Source: CAVQCJ01 sp963849365
GTDB taxonomy: Bacteria; Actinomycetota; Actinomycetes; Prado026
DNA: 64,000 nt
Assembly (NCBI GenBank): GCA_963849365.1
Contig: CAWKHA010000001.1
Coordinates: 186,001-250,000, forward strand
Direction: 5' to 3'
The position numbers were made by a program, and so were the translations under genes. Of the stretch, positions 41,829 to 51,235 are shown piece by piece (positions within the stretch are counted from its first letter, which is position 1; every line of letters starts with the position of its first letter). Below the pieces are notes generated by a model that did not search any database, was not told the DNA's origin, and saw only the letters and a list, made by a program, of their open reading frames with translations.

Positions 41829-42460
41829 CGCGCGCGCCTTCCCGCCCGGCCGGTGGCGGGCGGTGCCAGCGTGTAGGCGCGCACCATGGCGACGAGGACG
41901 TCGACGCGCTCCGCCAGCCGGCCGTCGCCGAGCTGATCAGTGAGGCCTTGAACACCGTTGAACGCACCGATGACCAGCTCGGCCATCGCGTGCGGGTCGA
42001 GGTCGGGACGCAGGTCGCCCTCGTCCATCGCCCGCCGGAACTGTTCTGCGGTGGCTTCGATCCACGGCCGGATGCCGGACTGCACGCGGTCCTGGAGCCG
42101 CTCGTCGGCGCACAGGTCGGCGATCAGCCGCTGGAACGACGCCAGCCCCCGGCCGGCGGCGATCTGCTCGGTGAGGATCCGCGGCACCGCGAACAGCTGG
42201 TCGACGGCGCGTTCGTGCTGCGCGGCCGCGGTCATGGTCTCGGTGAACCACTGCTCGAGCTGGTCGCCCATGACGGCGAGCGCCAGCTCCTGCTTGGACG
42301 CGAAATGGAAGTAGCAGCCGCCCTTCGTCGCACCGGCCACGTCCAGGATCCGTGCCATGGAAGCGCCGGCGTACCCCTCCTCGGCGAACACCGTCGCCGC
42401 CGCCGCGAGGATGCGCGCCCGCGACCGGTCGCCCCGCTCGGTACGCGTCCCGGCCTGCAT
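41825..42460 (-). CDS. TetR family transcriptional regulator
   Basis: 211 aa from ATG. TetR_N domain at about 12-58: RARILAAAATVFAEEGYAGASM, then ILDVAGATKGGCYFHFASKQELALAV with the GGCYFHF recognition motif (split positions about 37-63). The ligand domain is helical. It sits directly downstream of a perfect 18-bp palindrome and upstream of the FAD oxidoreductase with ATGA overlap, the typical layout of an autoregulated repressor whose ligand is an oxidoreductase substrate or product. Confidence 0.9.
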   Translation of the reverse strand: MQAGTRTERGDRSRARILAAAATVFAEEGYAGASMARILDVAGATKGGCYFHFASKQELALAVMGDQLEQWFTETMTAAAQHERAVDQLFAVPRILTEQIAAGRGLASFQRLIADLCADERLQDRVQSGIRPWIEATAEQFRRAMDEGDLRPDLDPHAMAELVIGAFNGVQGLTDQLGDGRLAERVDVLVAMVRAYTLAPPATGRAGRRAR

Positions 42461-42472
42461 GCGGGTGACACT

Positions 42473-42490
42473 AGACCGACCGGTCGGTCT
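42473..42490. promoter_or_regulatory. TetR operator palindrome
   Basis: AGACCGACCGGTCGGTCT, a perfect 18-bp palindrome twelve bases upstream of the TetR start. ACCGACCGGTCGGT-type sites are typical TetR operators. It also lies 67 bases upstream of ctaA, so it could affect that promoter. Confidence 0.75.
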
Positions 42491-42543
42491 GGTCAAGACC
42501 CTGGACCCGACGGGCGCCCACGTCCGCCGGGTTCCGCCCCGCC

Positions 42544-42549
42544 TACGAT
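42544..42549 (+). promoter_or_regulatory. ctaA: -10 element of leaderless ctaA transcript
   Basis: TACGAT seven bases before the GTG at 42557. Confidence 0.5.
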
Positions 42550-42556
42550 TCGAGCC

Positions 42557-43504
42557 GTGACGAGCCTGCCGACGGATGCGCCGACGGACGCCGTGGAGCC
42601 GGCGCTCCCGCCCGGGGCCGACGGCCGGGCGGCGCGGCGAAGGCGCGTGGTGTTCGGCGCGGCCGTCGTCGCGCAGATGGCCATCGTGGTGACCGGGGGG
42701 CTGGTGCGCGTCACGGCGTCCGGGCTCGGCTGCCCGACGTGGCCGCAGTGCTACGAGGCCTCGTACGTCCCGGTGGCCGGGCAGCCCGAGTCGTTCCACA
42801 AGGTGATCGAGTTCGGCAACCGGACCCTGACCTTCGCCCTCGGCCTGGTGGTGCTGGCCGCGATCGTCGTCGCCTGGCGCCGTCTCCCCCGGCGGCGGCC
42901 GCTGGTGCTGCTGGCCTCGGTCGGTCTGCTCGGCGTCGTGGCGCAGGCGGTGATCGGCGGCCTGTCGGTGCTCACCGACCTGAACCCGTACGTCGTGGCC
43001 CTGCACTTCCTGGTCTCGATGCCGCTGATCGCGGCGGCGCTGGCGGTGTACCAGCGGGACCGGGACGGTGGCGACGGGCCGCCGGTCCCGCTCGTCCGGC
43101 GCGAGGTGCGGCTGCTCTCGTACGTCCTGGTCGGGCTCGCCTCGGTGGTGCTGCTGATCGGAACGCTGGTCACCGGAAGCGGCCCGCACTCGGGCGACGC
43201 CACGAGACCGGCGCGCACCGGCTTCGACCCGGAACGCATCGCGTGGCTGCACGCCGACGTCGTGGTGCTGTTCGTCGGGCTGGTCATCGCGCTGCTGCTG
43301 GCCCTGCACCTGGTCGACGCTCCCGGGCCGGCACGCCGGCGCGCGTGGGTGCTGCTGGCCGTCACGCTGGGCCAGGGCCTGGTCGGCTACGTGCAGTTCT
43401 TCACCGGAGTGCCGTGGGCGCTCGTCGGCGTGCACGTGCTGGGCGCGGTGCTGGTGTGGTTCGCCGTGCTGCGCGTCCCGTACGCGCTGCGTCGCCGCGA
43501 CTGA
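42557..43504 (+). CDS. ctaA: haem A synthase (COX15/CtaA)
   Basis: 315 aa from GTG. About eight transmembrane helices; QMAIVVTGGLVRVTASGLGC then GCPTWPQC (about 55-62) with the conserved cysteine pair in the first extracytoplasmic loop, and haem ligand candidates in FHKVIEFGNR, ALHFLVSM, WLHADVVVL and GVHVLGAVLVW. Oxidises haem O to haem A. The second cysteine pair of Bacillus CtaA is absent. Convergent with ctaB, which makes its substrate, a common actinobacterial arrangement. Confidence 0.93.
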   Translation: MTSLPTDAPTDAVEPALPPGADGRAARRRRVVFGAAVVAQMAIVVTGGLVRVTASGLGCPTWPQCYEASYVPVAGQPESFHKVIEFGNRTLTFALGLVVLAAIVVAWRRLPRRRPLVLLASVGLLGVVAQAVIGGLSVLTDLNPYVVALHFLVSMPLIAAALAVYQRDRDGGDGPPVPLVRREVRLLSYVLVGLASVVLLIGTLVTGSGPHSGDATRPARTGFDPERIAWLHADVVVLFVGLVIALLLALHLVDAPGPARRRAWVLLAVTLGQGLVGYVQFFTGVPWALVGVHVLGAVLVWFAVLRVPYALRRRD

Positions 43505-43529
43505 CCGCGGCGGCCGGGCGAGCGGTCAG
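43501..43529. terminator. bidirectional hairpin with both stop codons (ctaA/ctaB)
   Basis: CTGACCGC (43501-43508) and GCGGTCAG (43522-43529) form a perfect 8-bp stem with a 13-base loop; the TGA of ctaA (43502-43504) and of ctaB (43526-43528) lie in the arms. Confidence 0.55.
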
Positions 43530-44485
43530 CCGCCGAACAGGCGCGGGAGCGGGAGCAGCGGGTCGACGGCGACCGCGACGAACAGCAGCGTGAGGTACGT
43601 GATCGACCCGTGGAACAGGCGCATCGGACGGATGTCCCCGCTGCCCGATCGCGCCCGCGCCCGCAACCGGTAGGCCTCCAGCAGGAACCCGGCGCCCAGG
43701 GCCGCGGCCGCCGCTGCGTACACCACGGTCATGTGCGCGACCGGGACGAGGACGAGCGAGGTCGCGACCATCGCCGAGCTGTACGCGAGGATCCGGGCCG
43801 CCACGACGCGGGCCGGGGCGACCACCGGCAGCATGGGGACCCCCGCGGCGGCGTAGTCGTCGGCGAAGCGCAGGGACAGCGGCCAGTAGTGCGGTGGTGT
43901 CCAGAAGAAGATGACGCCGAAGAGCACCATCGGTGCCCACGCCAACGAGCCGGTCACCGCGGACCAGCCGATCAGCACCGGCATGCAGCCGGCGGCCCCG
44001 CCCCAGACGATGTTCTGGGCGGTGCGCCGTTTGAGCACCAGCGTGTAGACGAACACGTAGAAGGCGATCGCGATCGCTGTGAGCCCGGCCGCGAAGGTGC
44101 CGACGAGCCAGGCCATCCAGGTGACCGCGGCGACGGCCATGACGATGCCGAAGACCAGGGCCGCGCGCGGCGTCACCGCACCGGTCGCCAGCGGCCGGTG
44201 GCCGGTGCGGTGCATGACCTTGTCGATGTCGCGGTCGATGAAACAGTTCAGGGTGTTGGCGCTCCCGGCCGCCAGCGCGCCGCCGACCAGGGTGGCCGCG
44301 ACCAGCCCGAGCGGCGGGACCCCGCCGGCCGCCAGCACCATCGTCGGAACGGTCGTGACGAGCAGCAGCTCGATGATCCGCGGCTTGGTGAGGGCGACGT
44401 AGACGCCGATCCGGGTCCACAACCGGCGGGTCCCCCGCAGGGGGGTCGCGCCGACCACGGTGGGACGCGAGTCGACGGCGGTCAC
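43526..44485 (-). CDS. ctaB: protohaem IX farnesyltransferase (haem O synthase) CtaB
   Basis: 319 aa from GTG with GGAAGG upstream. UbiA-type prenyltransferase with nine or so helices; diphosphate/Mg motif NCFIDRDIDKVMHRTGHRPL (about 80-99, N-x-x-D-x3-D) and second motif FADDYAAAGVPMLPVV (about 205-220), plus VLKRRTAQNIVWGGAAGCMP. Adds farnesyl to haem B. Divergent from tkt with 157 bases between. Confidence 0.95.
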   Translation of the reverse strand: MTAVDSRPTVVGATPLRGTRRLWTRIGVYVALTKPRIIELLLVTTVPTMVLAAGGVPPLGLVAATLVGGALAAGSANTLNCFIDRDIDKVMHRTGHRPLATGAVTPRAALVFGIVMAVAAVTWMAWLVGTFAAGLTAIAIAFYVFVYTLVLKRRTAQNIVWGGAAGCMPVLIGWSAVTGSLAWAPMVLFGVIFFWTPPHYWPLSLRFADDYAAAGVPMLPVVAPARVVAARILAYSSAMVATSLVLVPVAHMTVVYAAAAAALGAGFLLEAYRLRARARSGSGDIRPMRLFHGSITYLTLLFVAVAVDPLLPLPRLFGG

Positions 44486-44642
44486 GCACACCTTCCGGGT
44501 CGCTGGAACCACCGGATGCGCTCCGGCGCTGGCGCCTGCATCGTATCGGTAGGCTCGCCCGCAGGACGGCGGGAGGCCTACGGCGCCGAGCCCTGTCCCG
44601 TGCAGCGAGGACGACTGCCGCTCGAGAGAAAGCTGGGACACC

Positions 44643-46733
44643 GTGAGCACGATCAGCGCACGACCGGCCGGCTGGACCGATCTGGACGACCGCGCCGTGG
44701 CCGTCGTCCGCGGGCTGGCGATGGATGCGGTCGAGAAGGTCGGGAACGGCCACCCGGGCACCGCGATGAGCCTGGCCCCGCTGGCGTACCACCTCTTCCA
44801 GAACGTCCTGCGGCACGACCCCTCCGACGACCGCTGGGTGGGGCGCGACCGGTTCGTCCTGTCCTGCGGGCACTCCAGCCTCACCCTGTACATCCAGCTG
44901 TACCTGTCCGGGTACGGCCTGGAGCTGGCCGACCTCGAGTCGTTCCGGACCTGGGACTCGCTCACGCCCGGCCACCCGGAGTACCGCCACACCGAGGGCG
45001 TGGAGACGACCACGGGCCCGCTCGGCCAGGGCCTGTCGACGGCGGTCGGCATGGCCATGGCGGCCCGGCGCGAGCGCGGCCTGTTCGACCCCGACGCCGC
45101 TCCCGGGACGAGCCCCTTCGACCACCACGTCTACGTGTTCGCCTCCGACGGCGACATCGAGGAGGGCATCACCTCCGAGGCGTCCTCGCTGGCCGGCACG
45201 CAGCGCCTGGGCAACCTCACCGTGGTCTGGGACGACAACCACATCTCGATCGAGGACGACACCGCGGTCGCCCTCAGCGAGGACACCGTCGCCCGGTACG
45301 CCGCCTACGGCTGGCACACCCAGATGGTCGACATGCTGCCCTCCGGCGAGGCGGACGTCGCCGGGTTCGCCGCGGCGGTCGAGGTGGCCCGCTCCGTCAC
45401 CGACCGGCCGGCGTTCATCGCGGTACGCACGGTCATCGGCTGGCCGGCCCCGAAGCTGCGCAACACCGGCAAGGCGCACGGCTCCGCGCTCGGCGCGGAC
45501 GAGGTGGCCGCCACCAAGGAGCTCCTGGGCCTGGACCCCGGGCGCAGCTTCCAGGTCGACGACGCGGTCCTGGCCCATGCCCGGCTGGTGAGGGAGCGGG
45601 GCGCGAAGAGTCGCAACGACTGGCAGTCGGAGTTCGAGCGGTGGCGCGCCGCCCAGCCACAGCACGCCGCCCTGTTCGACCGCCTGTTCGCCGGAGAGCG
45701 GCCGGCCGGCTGGACCGACGCGCTGCCGACGTTCCCGGCCGACCCGAAGGGGATGGCCACCCGCAAGGCGTCCGGTGAGGTGCTCAACGCGCTCGGACCC
45801 GTGCTGCCCGAGCTGTGGGGAGGCTCCGCGGACCTGGCCGAGTCCAACAACACCACCATCGAGGGGGCCCCCTCGTTCCTGCCGTCGGGGATCAGCACCC
45901 GCCTGTGGGGCGCCGGCGACCCGTACGGCCGGACGATGCACTTCGGCATCCGCGAGCACGCCATGGGCGCGATCCTCAACGGGATCACCACGCACGGCCC
46001 GACCCGGCCGTACGGCGGCACGTTCCTGGTGTTCAGCGACTACATGCGCGGCGCCGTGCGGCTCGCCGCGATCATGCAGCTCCCGGTCACGTACGTGTGG
46101 ACGCACGACTCGATCGGCCTCGGCGAGGACGGGCCGACGCACCAGCCGGTCGAGCACCTGTCGGCGCTGCGGACCATCCCGGGGCTGTCCGTGGTCCGGC
46201 CGTGCGACGCCAACGAGACCGTGGTGGCCTGGCGGGCCACGTTGTCCGGCAGCCGTCCGGTGGGCCTGGCGCTGACCCGGCAGAACGTGCCGACGCTGGA
46301 CCGGTCGGTGCTCGGTTCCGCCGACGGCCTCGAGCGCGGTGGCTACGTGCTGGCCGAGGCGTCCGGCGGCTCACCCGAGGTGATCATCATCGGGACCGGC
46401 TCGGAGGTGCAGCTGGCCCTCGGCGCACGGGACATGCTCGAGGCCGACGGGATCGCCACCCGGGTGGTCTCGATGCCCTGCGTCGAGTGGTTCGACGAGC
46501 AGGACGCGGCCTACCGCGAGAGCGTGCTGCCGCGCGCGGTCCGGGCCCGGGTGTCGGTCGAGGCGGGGGTGGCGATGACGTGGTACCGCTTCGTCGGCGA
46601 TGCCGGCCGCTGCGTCAGCCTGGAACATTTCGGGGCGTCGGCGGACTTCACGACGCTGTACCGGGAGTTCGGGATCACGGTGGACTCCGTGGTGGCCGCG
46701 GCCAGGGAGAGCCTGGTGCAGGCGCAGGCCTGA
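44643..46733 (+). CDS. tkt: transketolase
   Basis: 696 aa from GTG. Thiamine diphosphate motifs: KVGNGHPGTAMSLAPLAY (about 30-47), GPLGQGLSTAVGMAMA (about 123-138), the GDG-N motif as SDGDIEEGITSEA ... VVWDDNHISIEDD (about 165-205), and the pyrimidine domain with GIREHAMGAILNGI and FSDYMRGAVR. Shuttles two-carbon units in the pentose phosphate pathway. First gene of tkt-tal-zwf-opcA-pgl; a TAGGCT about 88 bases upstream (44550-44555) is the likely promoter, so this mRNA has a leader. Confidence 0.97.
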   Translation: MSTISARPAGWTDLDDRAVAVVRGLAMDAVEKVGNGHPGTAMSLAPLAYHLFQNVLRHDPSDDRWVGRDRFVLSCGHSSLTLYIQLYLSGYGLELADLESFRTWDSLTPGHPEYRHTEGVETTTGPLGQGLSTAVGMAMAARRERGLFDPDAAPGTSPFDHHVYVFASDGDIEEGITSEASSLAGTQRLGNLTVVWDDNHISIEDDTAVALSEDTVARYAAYGWHTQMVDMLPSGEADVAGFAAAVEVARSVTDRPAFIAVRTVIGWPAPKLRNTGKAHGSALGADEVAATKELLGLDPGRSFQVDDAVLAHARLVRERGAKSRNDWQSEFERWRAAQPQHAALFDRLFAGERPAGWTDALPTFPADPKGMATRKASGEVLNALGPVLPELWGGSADLAESNNTTIEGAPSFLPSGISTRLWGAGDPYGRTMHFGIREHAMGAILNGITTHGPTRPYGGTFLVFSDYMRGAVRLAAIMQLPVTYVWTHDSIGLGEDGPTHQPVEHLSALRTIPGLSVVRPCDANETVVAWRATLSGSRPVGLALTRQNVPTLDRSVLGSADGLERGGYVLAEASGGSPEVIIIGTGSEVQLALGARDMLEADGIATRVVSMPCVEWFDEQDAAYRESVLPRAVRARVSVEAGVAMTWYRFVGDAGRCVSLEHFGASADFTTLYREFGITVDSVVAAARESLVQAQA

Positions 46734-46791
46734 GCGAACCACGAGCCCGGACGCAGCAGGACCGGGCCGAACGACAGAGAGGAGCCGGACG

Positions 46792-47940
46792 GTGCCCGAG
46801 ACGACAGGTGCGAAGGACAACGTACGGACGCTGGCCGCCCAGGGAGTCTCGGTCTGGCTCGACGACCTGAGCCGGGCACGGCTCGCCTCCGGCGGGCTGG
46901 CCGCGCTCGTCGCCCGTGGCGTCGTCGGGGTCACGACCAACCCGACGATCTTCGAGGGCGCGCTGCGGGGCAGCGCCGACTACGCCGAGCAGGTCCGGGA
47001 CCTGGCCGCCCGCGGCGTCGACGTCGAAGAGGCCGTCCGCATGATCACCACGTACGACGTGCGCTGGGCCTGCGACGTGCTGCGGCCCGCGTACGACGCC
47101 TCGGGCGGCATGGACGGCCGGGTGTCGATCGAGGTCGACCCGCGCAAGGCCCGCGACACCGCCGGGACGGTGGCCGAGGCACGCGGGCTGTGGTGGCTCG
47201 TGGACCGGCCCAACCTGCTGGTCAAGATCCCCGCGACCGTCGACGGGCTGCCCGCCATCACGCAGGCGGTCGCCGACGGGATCAGCGTCAACGTCACCCT
47301 GATCTTCTCGCTCCAGCGGTACCGCGCCGTGATGGACGCCTACCTCGCCGGCCTCGAGCAGGCCGCCGCCCGCGGCATCGACCTGGCCTCGATCGAGTCG
47401 GTGGCGTCGTTCTTCGTCAGCCGCGTCGACACCGAGGTCGACGCACGGCTGGAGAAGATCGGCACCCCCCAGGCGCTCGAGCTGCGCGGGACCGCGGCCA
47501 TCGCGAACGCCCGCCTGGCCTACGAGGCGTACGAGCAGGTGCTGGCCACCGACCGGTGGAAGGCGCTGGCCGCCGTGGGCGCCCGCGTGCAGCGGCCGCT
47601 GTGGGCCTCCACCGGGGTGAAGAACCCGGAGTACGCGGACACCCGCTACGTCGACGACCTGGTCGCCCCCGACACCGTGAACACGATGCCGGAGAAGACG
47701 CTGGACGCGGTGGCCGACCACGGCCGGGTCGACGCCGACACCGTGCGGCCGTTCTACGCCGCGGCGCACGAGGCGTTCGAGCAGCTGGCCGCGGTGGGCG
47801 TCGACATGGAAGACGTGGTGCGGGTGCTCGAGGACGAGGGTGTCGACAAGTTCGACACCTCGTGGGAGAGCCTGCTCACGTCGCTGAAGGACGCGCTGGC
47901 CCAGGCCGGTTCCCCGGCGTCCGCGCCCGGCCCGGCCTGA
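46792..47940 (+). CDS. tal: transaldolase
   Basis: 382 aa from GTG with GAGAGGAG about eight bases upstream. Long actinobacterial transaldolase type: GVSVWLDDLSRARL, VVGVTTNPTIFEGAL (about 42-56), Schiff-base Lys in NLLVKIPATVDG (about 138-149), VNVTLIFSLQRYRAV and WASTGVKNPEYAD. Transfers a dihydroxyacetone unit. 58 bases after tkt, one base before zwf. Confidence 0.96.
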   Translation: MPETTGAKDNVRTLAAQGVSVWLDDLSRARLASGGLAALVARGVVGVTTNPTIFEGALRGSADYAEQVRDLAARGVDVEEAVRMITTYDVRWACDVLRPAYDASGGMDGRVSIEVDPRKARDTAGTVAEARGLWWLVDRPNLLVKIPATVDGLPAITQAVADGISVNVTLIFSLQRYRAVMDAYLAGLEQAAARGIDLASIESVASFFVSRVDTEVDARLEKIGTPQALELRGTAAIANARLAYEAYEQVLATDRWKALAAVGARVQRPLWASTGVKNPEYADTRYVDDLVAPDTVNTMPEKTLDAVADHGRVDADTVRPFYAAAHEAFEQLAAVGVDMEDVVRVLEDEGVDKFDTSWESLLTSLKDALAQAGSPASAPGPA

Positions 47941-47941
47941 G

Positions 47942-49468
47942 GTGGGCAGCTCCGGTAACCCGCTCCGGGACCCGCGCGACCGGCGGCTCCCCCGGGTCGC
48001 CGGCCCGTGCGGGATGGTCATCTTCGGCGTGACCGGTGACCTGGCCCGAAAGAAGCTCATGCCGGCGATCTACGACCTCGCCAACCGCGGCCTGCTGCCG
48101 CCCGGCTTCTCCCTGGTCGGGTTCGCCCGGCGCGACTGGGCCGACCAGGACTTCATGCAGGTCGTGCACGACGCGGTCAAGGAGCACTCGCGCACGCCGT
48201 TCCGGGACGACGTGTGGGCGGCCCTGTCCGAGGGGCTGCGGTTCGTCCCCGGCGAGTTCTCCGACCACGCCGCCTTCGACCAGCTGCGCGGCACCATCGA
48301 GGACCTGGACCGGACCCGTGGCACCGGCGGCAACCACGCCTTCTACCTCTCCGTCCCGCCCAAGTTCTTCCCGGACGTCCTGCGCCAGCTCAAGGAGCAC
48401 GACCTCGCCGAGGGCCCCGCCGACGCGTGGCGCCGGGTCGTGATCGAGAAGCCGTTCGGTCACGACCTGGCCAGCGCGCAGGAGCTCAACAGCGTGGTCG
48501 GGGAGGTCTTCGACTCCGGGTCGGTGTTCCGCATCGACCACTACCTGGGCAAGGAGACCGTCCAGAACATCCTCGCGCTGCGGTTCGCCAACGAGATGTT
48601 CGAGCCGGTCTGGAACGCCAACTATGTGGACCACGTGCAGATCACGATGGCCGAGGACGTCGGCATCGGCGGCCGCGCCGGCTACTACGACGGCATCGGC
48701 GCCGCCCGCGACGTGATCCAGAACCACCTCCTGCAGCTCCTCGCGCTGACCGCCATGGAGGAGCCCGTCTCGTTCGAGGCGGACTCGGTCCGGATCGAGA
48801 AGGAGAAGGTGCTCTCCGCGGTCCGGCTGCCCGCGGACCTGGGCGCCGCGACCGCGCGCGGGCAGTACTCCGCAGGCTGGCAGGGCGGCGTGCCGGTCGT
48901 CGGCTACCTGCAGGAGGACGGCATCCCGCCGGAGTCCATCACCGAGACGTACGCCGCCATCCGGCTGGACATCGACACCCGCCGCTGGGCGCACGTCCCG
49001 TTCTACCTGCGCACCGGCAAGCGGCTCGGCCGGCGGGTGACCGAGGTCGCCGTCGTGTTCAAGCGGGCCCCGCACCTGCCGTTCGAGGCCACGGCCACCG
49101 AGGAGCTGGGCCAGAACGCGCTGGTGATCCGCGTCCAGCCGGACGAGGGCCTGGCCGTCCGGTTCGGGTCGAAGGTCCCCGGCACGGCGATGGAAGTCCG
49201 CGACGTCACCATGGACTTCGCCTACGGCGAGGCCTTCACCGAGTCCAGCCCTGAGGCGTACGAGCGGCTCATCCTGGACGTGCTGATCGGCGAGGCGCCG
49301 CTGTTCCCGCGCCACCGCGAGGTCGAGGAGTCCTGGCGGATCCTGGACCCCATCGAGGAGTACTGGGCCGCGCACGGAAGCCCGGACCAGTACCCGGCCG
49401 GTCGCTGGGGACCCGACTCGTCCCACGAGATGCTCGCCCGCGACGGGCGTACCTGGAGGCGGCCGTGA
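47942..49468 (+). CDS. zwf: glucose-6-phosphate 1-dehydrogenase
   Basis: 508 aa from GTG one base after the tal stop. N-terminal nucleotide site VIFGVTGDLARKKLMPAIYD (about 26-45), catalytic RIDHYLGKETVQN (about 196-208), VIEKPFGHDLASA and LRTGKRLGRR toward the C-terminus. First oxidative step of the pentose phosphate pathway, making NADPH. The C-terminus overlaps opcA by four bases, coupling it to its assembly factor. Confidence 0.97.
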   Translation: MGSSGNPLRDPRDRRLPRVAGPCGMVIFGVTGDLARKKLMPAIYDLANRGLLPPGFSLVGFARRDWADQDFMQVVHDAVKEHSRTPFRDDVWAALSEGLRFVPGEFSDHAAFDQLRGTIEDLDRTRGTGGNHAFYLSVPPKFFPDVLRQLKEHDLAEGPADAWRRVVIEKPFGHDLASAQELNSVVGEVFDSGSVFRIDHYLGKETVQNILALRFANEMFEPVWNANYVDHVQITMAEDVGIGGRAGYYDGIGAARDVIQNHLLQLLALTAMEEPVSFEADSVRIEKEKVLSAVRLPADLGAATARGQYSAGWQGGVPVVGYLQEDGIPPESITETYAAIRLDIDTRRWAHVPFYLRTGKRLGRRVTEVAVVFKRAPHLPFEATATEELGQNALVIRVQPDEGLAVRFGSKVPGTAMEVRDVTMDFAYGEAFTESSPEAYERLILDVLIGEAPLFPRHREVEESWRILDPIEEYWAAHGSPDQYPAGRWGPDSSHEMLARDGRTWRRP

Positions 49469-50439
49469 TCGTCGACCTCACCGACACCACCGCCGGAGCC
49501 ATCGCGACGGCCCTGGTCCAGGCCCGGCACAGCGCCGGAGTGCCGGCGGTGGGCATGGTGATGACGCTGGTGATCGTCACCGACGAGGGCGACCACTACG
49601 ACGCCCTCCGCGCCGCGCTGGACGCCGCCCGCGAGCACCCGTCGCGGATCCTGGTCGCGATCCTGCGCAAGGGCCGGGGCAAGGAGCGGCTGGACGCCGA
49701 GGTGCGCTTCCTCGGCGACTCCGGACCCGGCGAGACCGTCGTGATGCGGATGCACGGCGAGCTGTCCGACCATGCCGAGTCGGTGCTGGTGCCGCTGCTG
49801 CTGCCGGACGCCCCGGTGGTCGTCTGGTGGCCGGGGCTGTGCCCGGAGCAGCCGGCCAGGGACCCGGTCGGCTCGCTCGCGCAGCGGCGGGTGACCGACT
49901 CCGCCGCCGCGGACGACCCGCACGCGGAGCTGGCCCGGCGCTCGCGCGGCTACGCGCCCGGTGACACCGACCTGGCCTGGACCCGGATCACGCAGTGGCG
50001 GTCGCTGCTGGCGGCCGCCCTGGACCAGCCGTTCCGGCCGGTCAGCGGCGGCACCGTGGCGTCCGAGGCCGGCTCGCCGAGCGCCGAGCTGCTGGCCGAG
50101 TGGCTGTCGTGGCGGCTGGGCGTGCCGGTCGCCCAGGAGCAGTCCGACGGGCCGGGGATCACCGGGGTCCGGCTCGAGTGCGAGGACGGCACGATCGAGG
50201 TGTCGCGGCCGGACGGAAGGGTCGCGCACCTGCGCCGTCCGGGCCAGCCGGAGCGGCAGGTGTCGCTGCTGCGCCGTGAGACGGCGGAGATCATCGCCGA
50301 GGAGATGCGCCGGCTCGACCCGGACGACGTGTTCGGCGAGGTGATCGGCCGGGTCACCGGGCGCACCGAGGACCGGCCGGTGCAGCCCGGCCGACCGGAC
50401 GCGGCGTCCGAGGTGTCCGGGGTGGCGAGCGCCGAGTGA
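49465..50439 (+). CDS. opcA: glucose-6-phosphate dehydrogenase assembly protein OpcA
   Basis: 324 aa from GTG (GTGA overlap with zwf). IVDLTDTTAGAIATALVQAR at the start and the Zn-free glucose-6-phosphate dehydrogenase subunit look (VVWWPGLCPEQPARDPVG, and LARRSRGYAPGDTDLAWTRI). OpcA is an activator/assembly subunit of Zwf in cyanobacteria and actinobacteria, redox-controlled in some. Known actinobacterial partner arrangement. Confidence 0.94.
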   Translation: MIVDLTDTTAGAIATALVQARHSAGVPAVGMVMTLVIVTDEGDHYDALRAALDAAREHPSRILVAILRKGRGKERLDAEVRFLGDSGPGETVVMRMHGELSDHAESVLVPLLLPDAPVVVWWPGLCPEQPARDPVGSLAQRRVTDSAAADDPHAELARRSRGYAPGDTDLAWTRITQWRSLLAAALDQPFRPVSGGTVASEAGSPSAELLAEWLSWRLGVPVAQEQSDGPGITGVRLECEDGTIEVSRPDGRVAHLRRPGQPERQVSLLRRETAEIIAEEMRRLDPDDVFGEVIGRVTGRTEDRPVQPGRPDAASEVSGVASAE

Positions 50440-50452
50440 GAGCGGGGACCGG

Positions 50453-51235
50453 GTGAGCGTGCCGGAGGTCGTGGTCCATCGCGACGCCGACCAGCTGGCG
50501 CAAGCGGTGGCGGCACGGCTCGTGACCAGGGTCGTGGAGGTCCAGGCCGCCCGCGGTACCGCGGCGCTGGTCCTCACCGGCGGTGGCGTCGGCATCGCCA
50601 CGCTGGCCGCGTTGGCGGCTTCCCCGGCGCACGACTCGGTCGACTGGCGGACGCTGGACCTGTGGTGGGGCGACGAGCGGTTCCTGCCCGCGGGGCACCC
50701 GGACCGCAACGTGACGCAGGCCCGTCAGGCGCTGCTGGACCGCGTACCGCTGGAGCCCGCCCGCGTGCACCCGATGCCTGCCTCCGACGGCCCGGACGGG
50801 GACGATCCCGAGGCAGCCGCTGAGCGCTACGCGGCCGAGCTCGCGGCGGCCACCCGGCCGGGTGACCACGGCGGGGTGCCGCGCTTCGACGTGCTGATGC
50901 TGGGGGTCGGACCGGACGGCCACGTGGCGTCGCTGTTCCCCGAGCAGCCGGCGGTGTACGAGACCTCGCGCACGGTGGTCGGTGTCCGCGGGGCCCCCAA
51001 GCCACCGCCGCTTCGGATCACCCTGACCCTGCCTGCGATCCGCTCCGCGGCGGAGGTGTGGCTGGTGGCGGCCGGCGCCGAGAAGGCCCGCGCGATCCAC
51101 CTGGCGCTGTCCGGAACCGGGCCGGTGCAGATCCCCGCGGCCGGGGCGCGCGGGCAGCAGCGGACGCTGGTCCTGCTGGACGAGTCGGCGGCGTCCGCGC
51201 TGCCGCCGCAGCTGCGCCGCCTGGCCAGCCCCTGA
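50453..51235 (+). CDS. pgl: 6-phosphogluconolactonase
   Basis: 260 aa from GTG. DevB/SOL type: LVLTGGGVGIATLAALAAS (about 40-58), the WWGDERFLPAGHPDRN motif (about 72-87) and MLGVGPDGHVASLFP (about 147-161). Hydrolyses 6-phosphogluconolactone, next step after Zwf. Last gene of the pentose phosphate operon. Confidence 0.95.
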   Translation: MSVPEVVVHRDADQLAQAVAARLVTRVVEVQAARGTAALVLTGGGVGIATLAALAASPAHDSVDWRTLDLWWGDERFLPAGHPDRNVTQARQALLDRVPLEPARVHPMPASDGPDGDDPEAAAERYAAELAAATRPGDHGGVPRFDVLMLGVGPDGHVASLFPEQPAVYETSRTVVGVRGAPKPPPLRITLTLPAIRSAAEVWLVAAGAEKARAIHLALSGTGPVQIPAAGARGQQRTLVLLDESAASALPPQLRRLASP

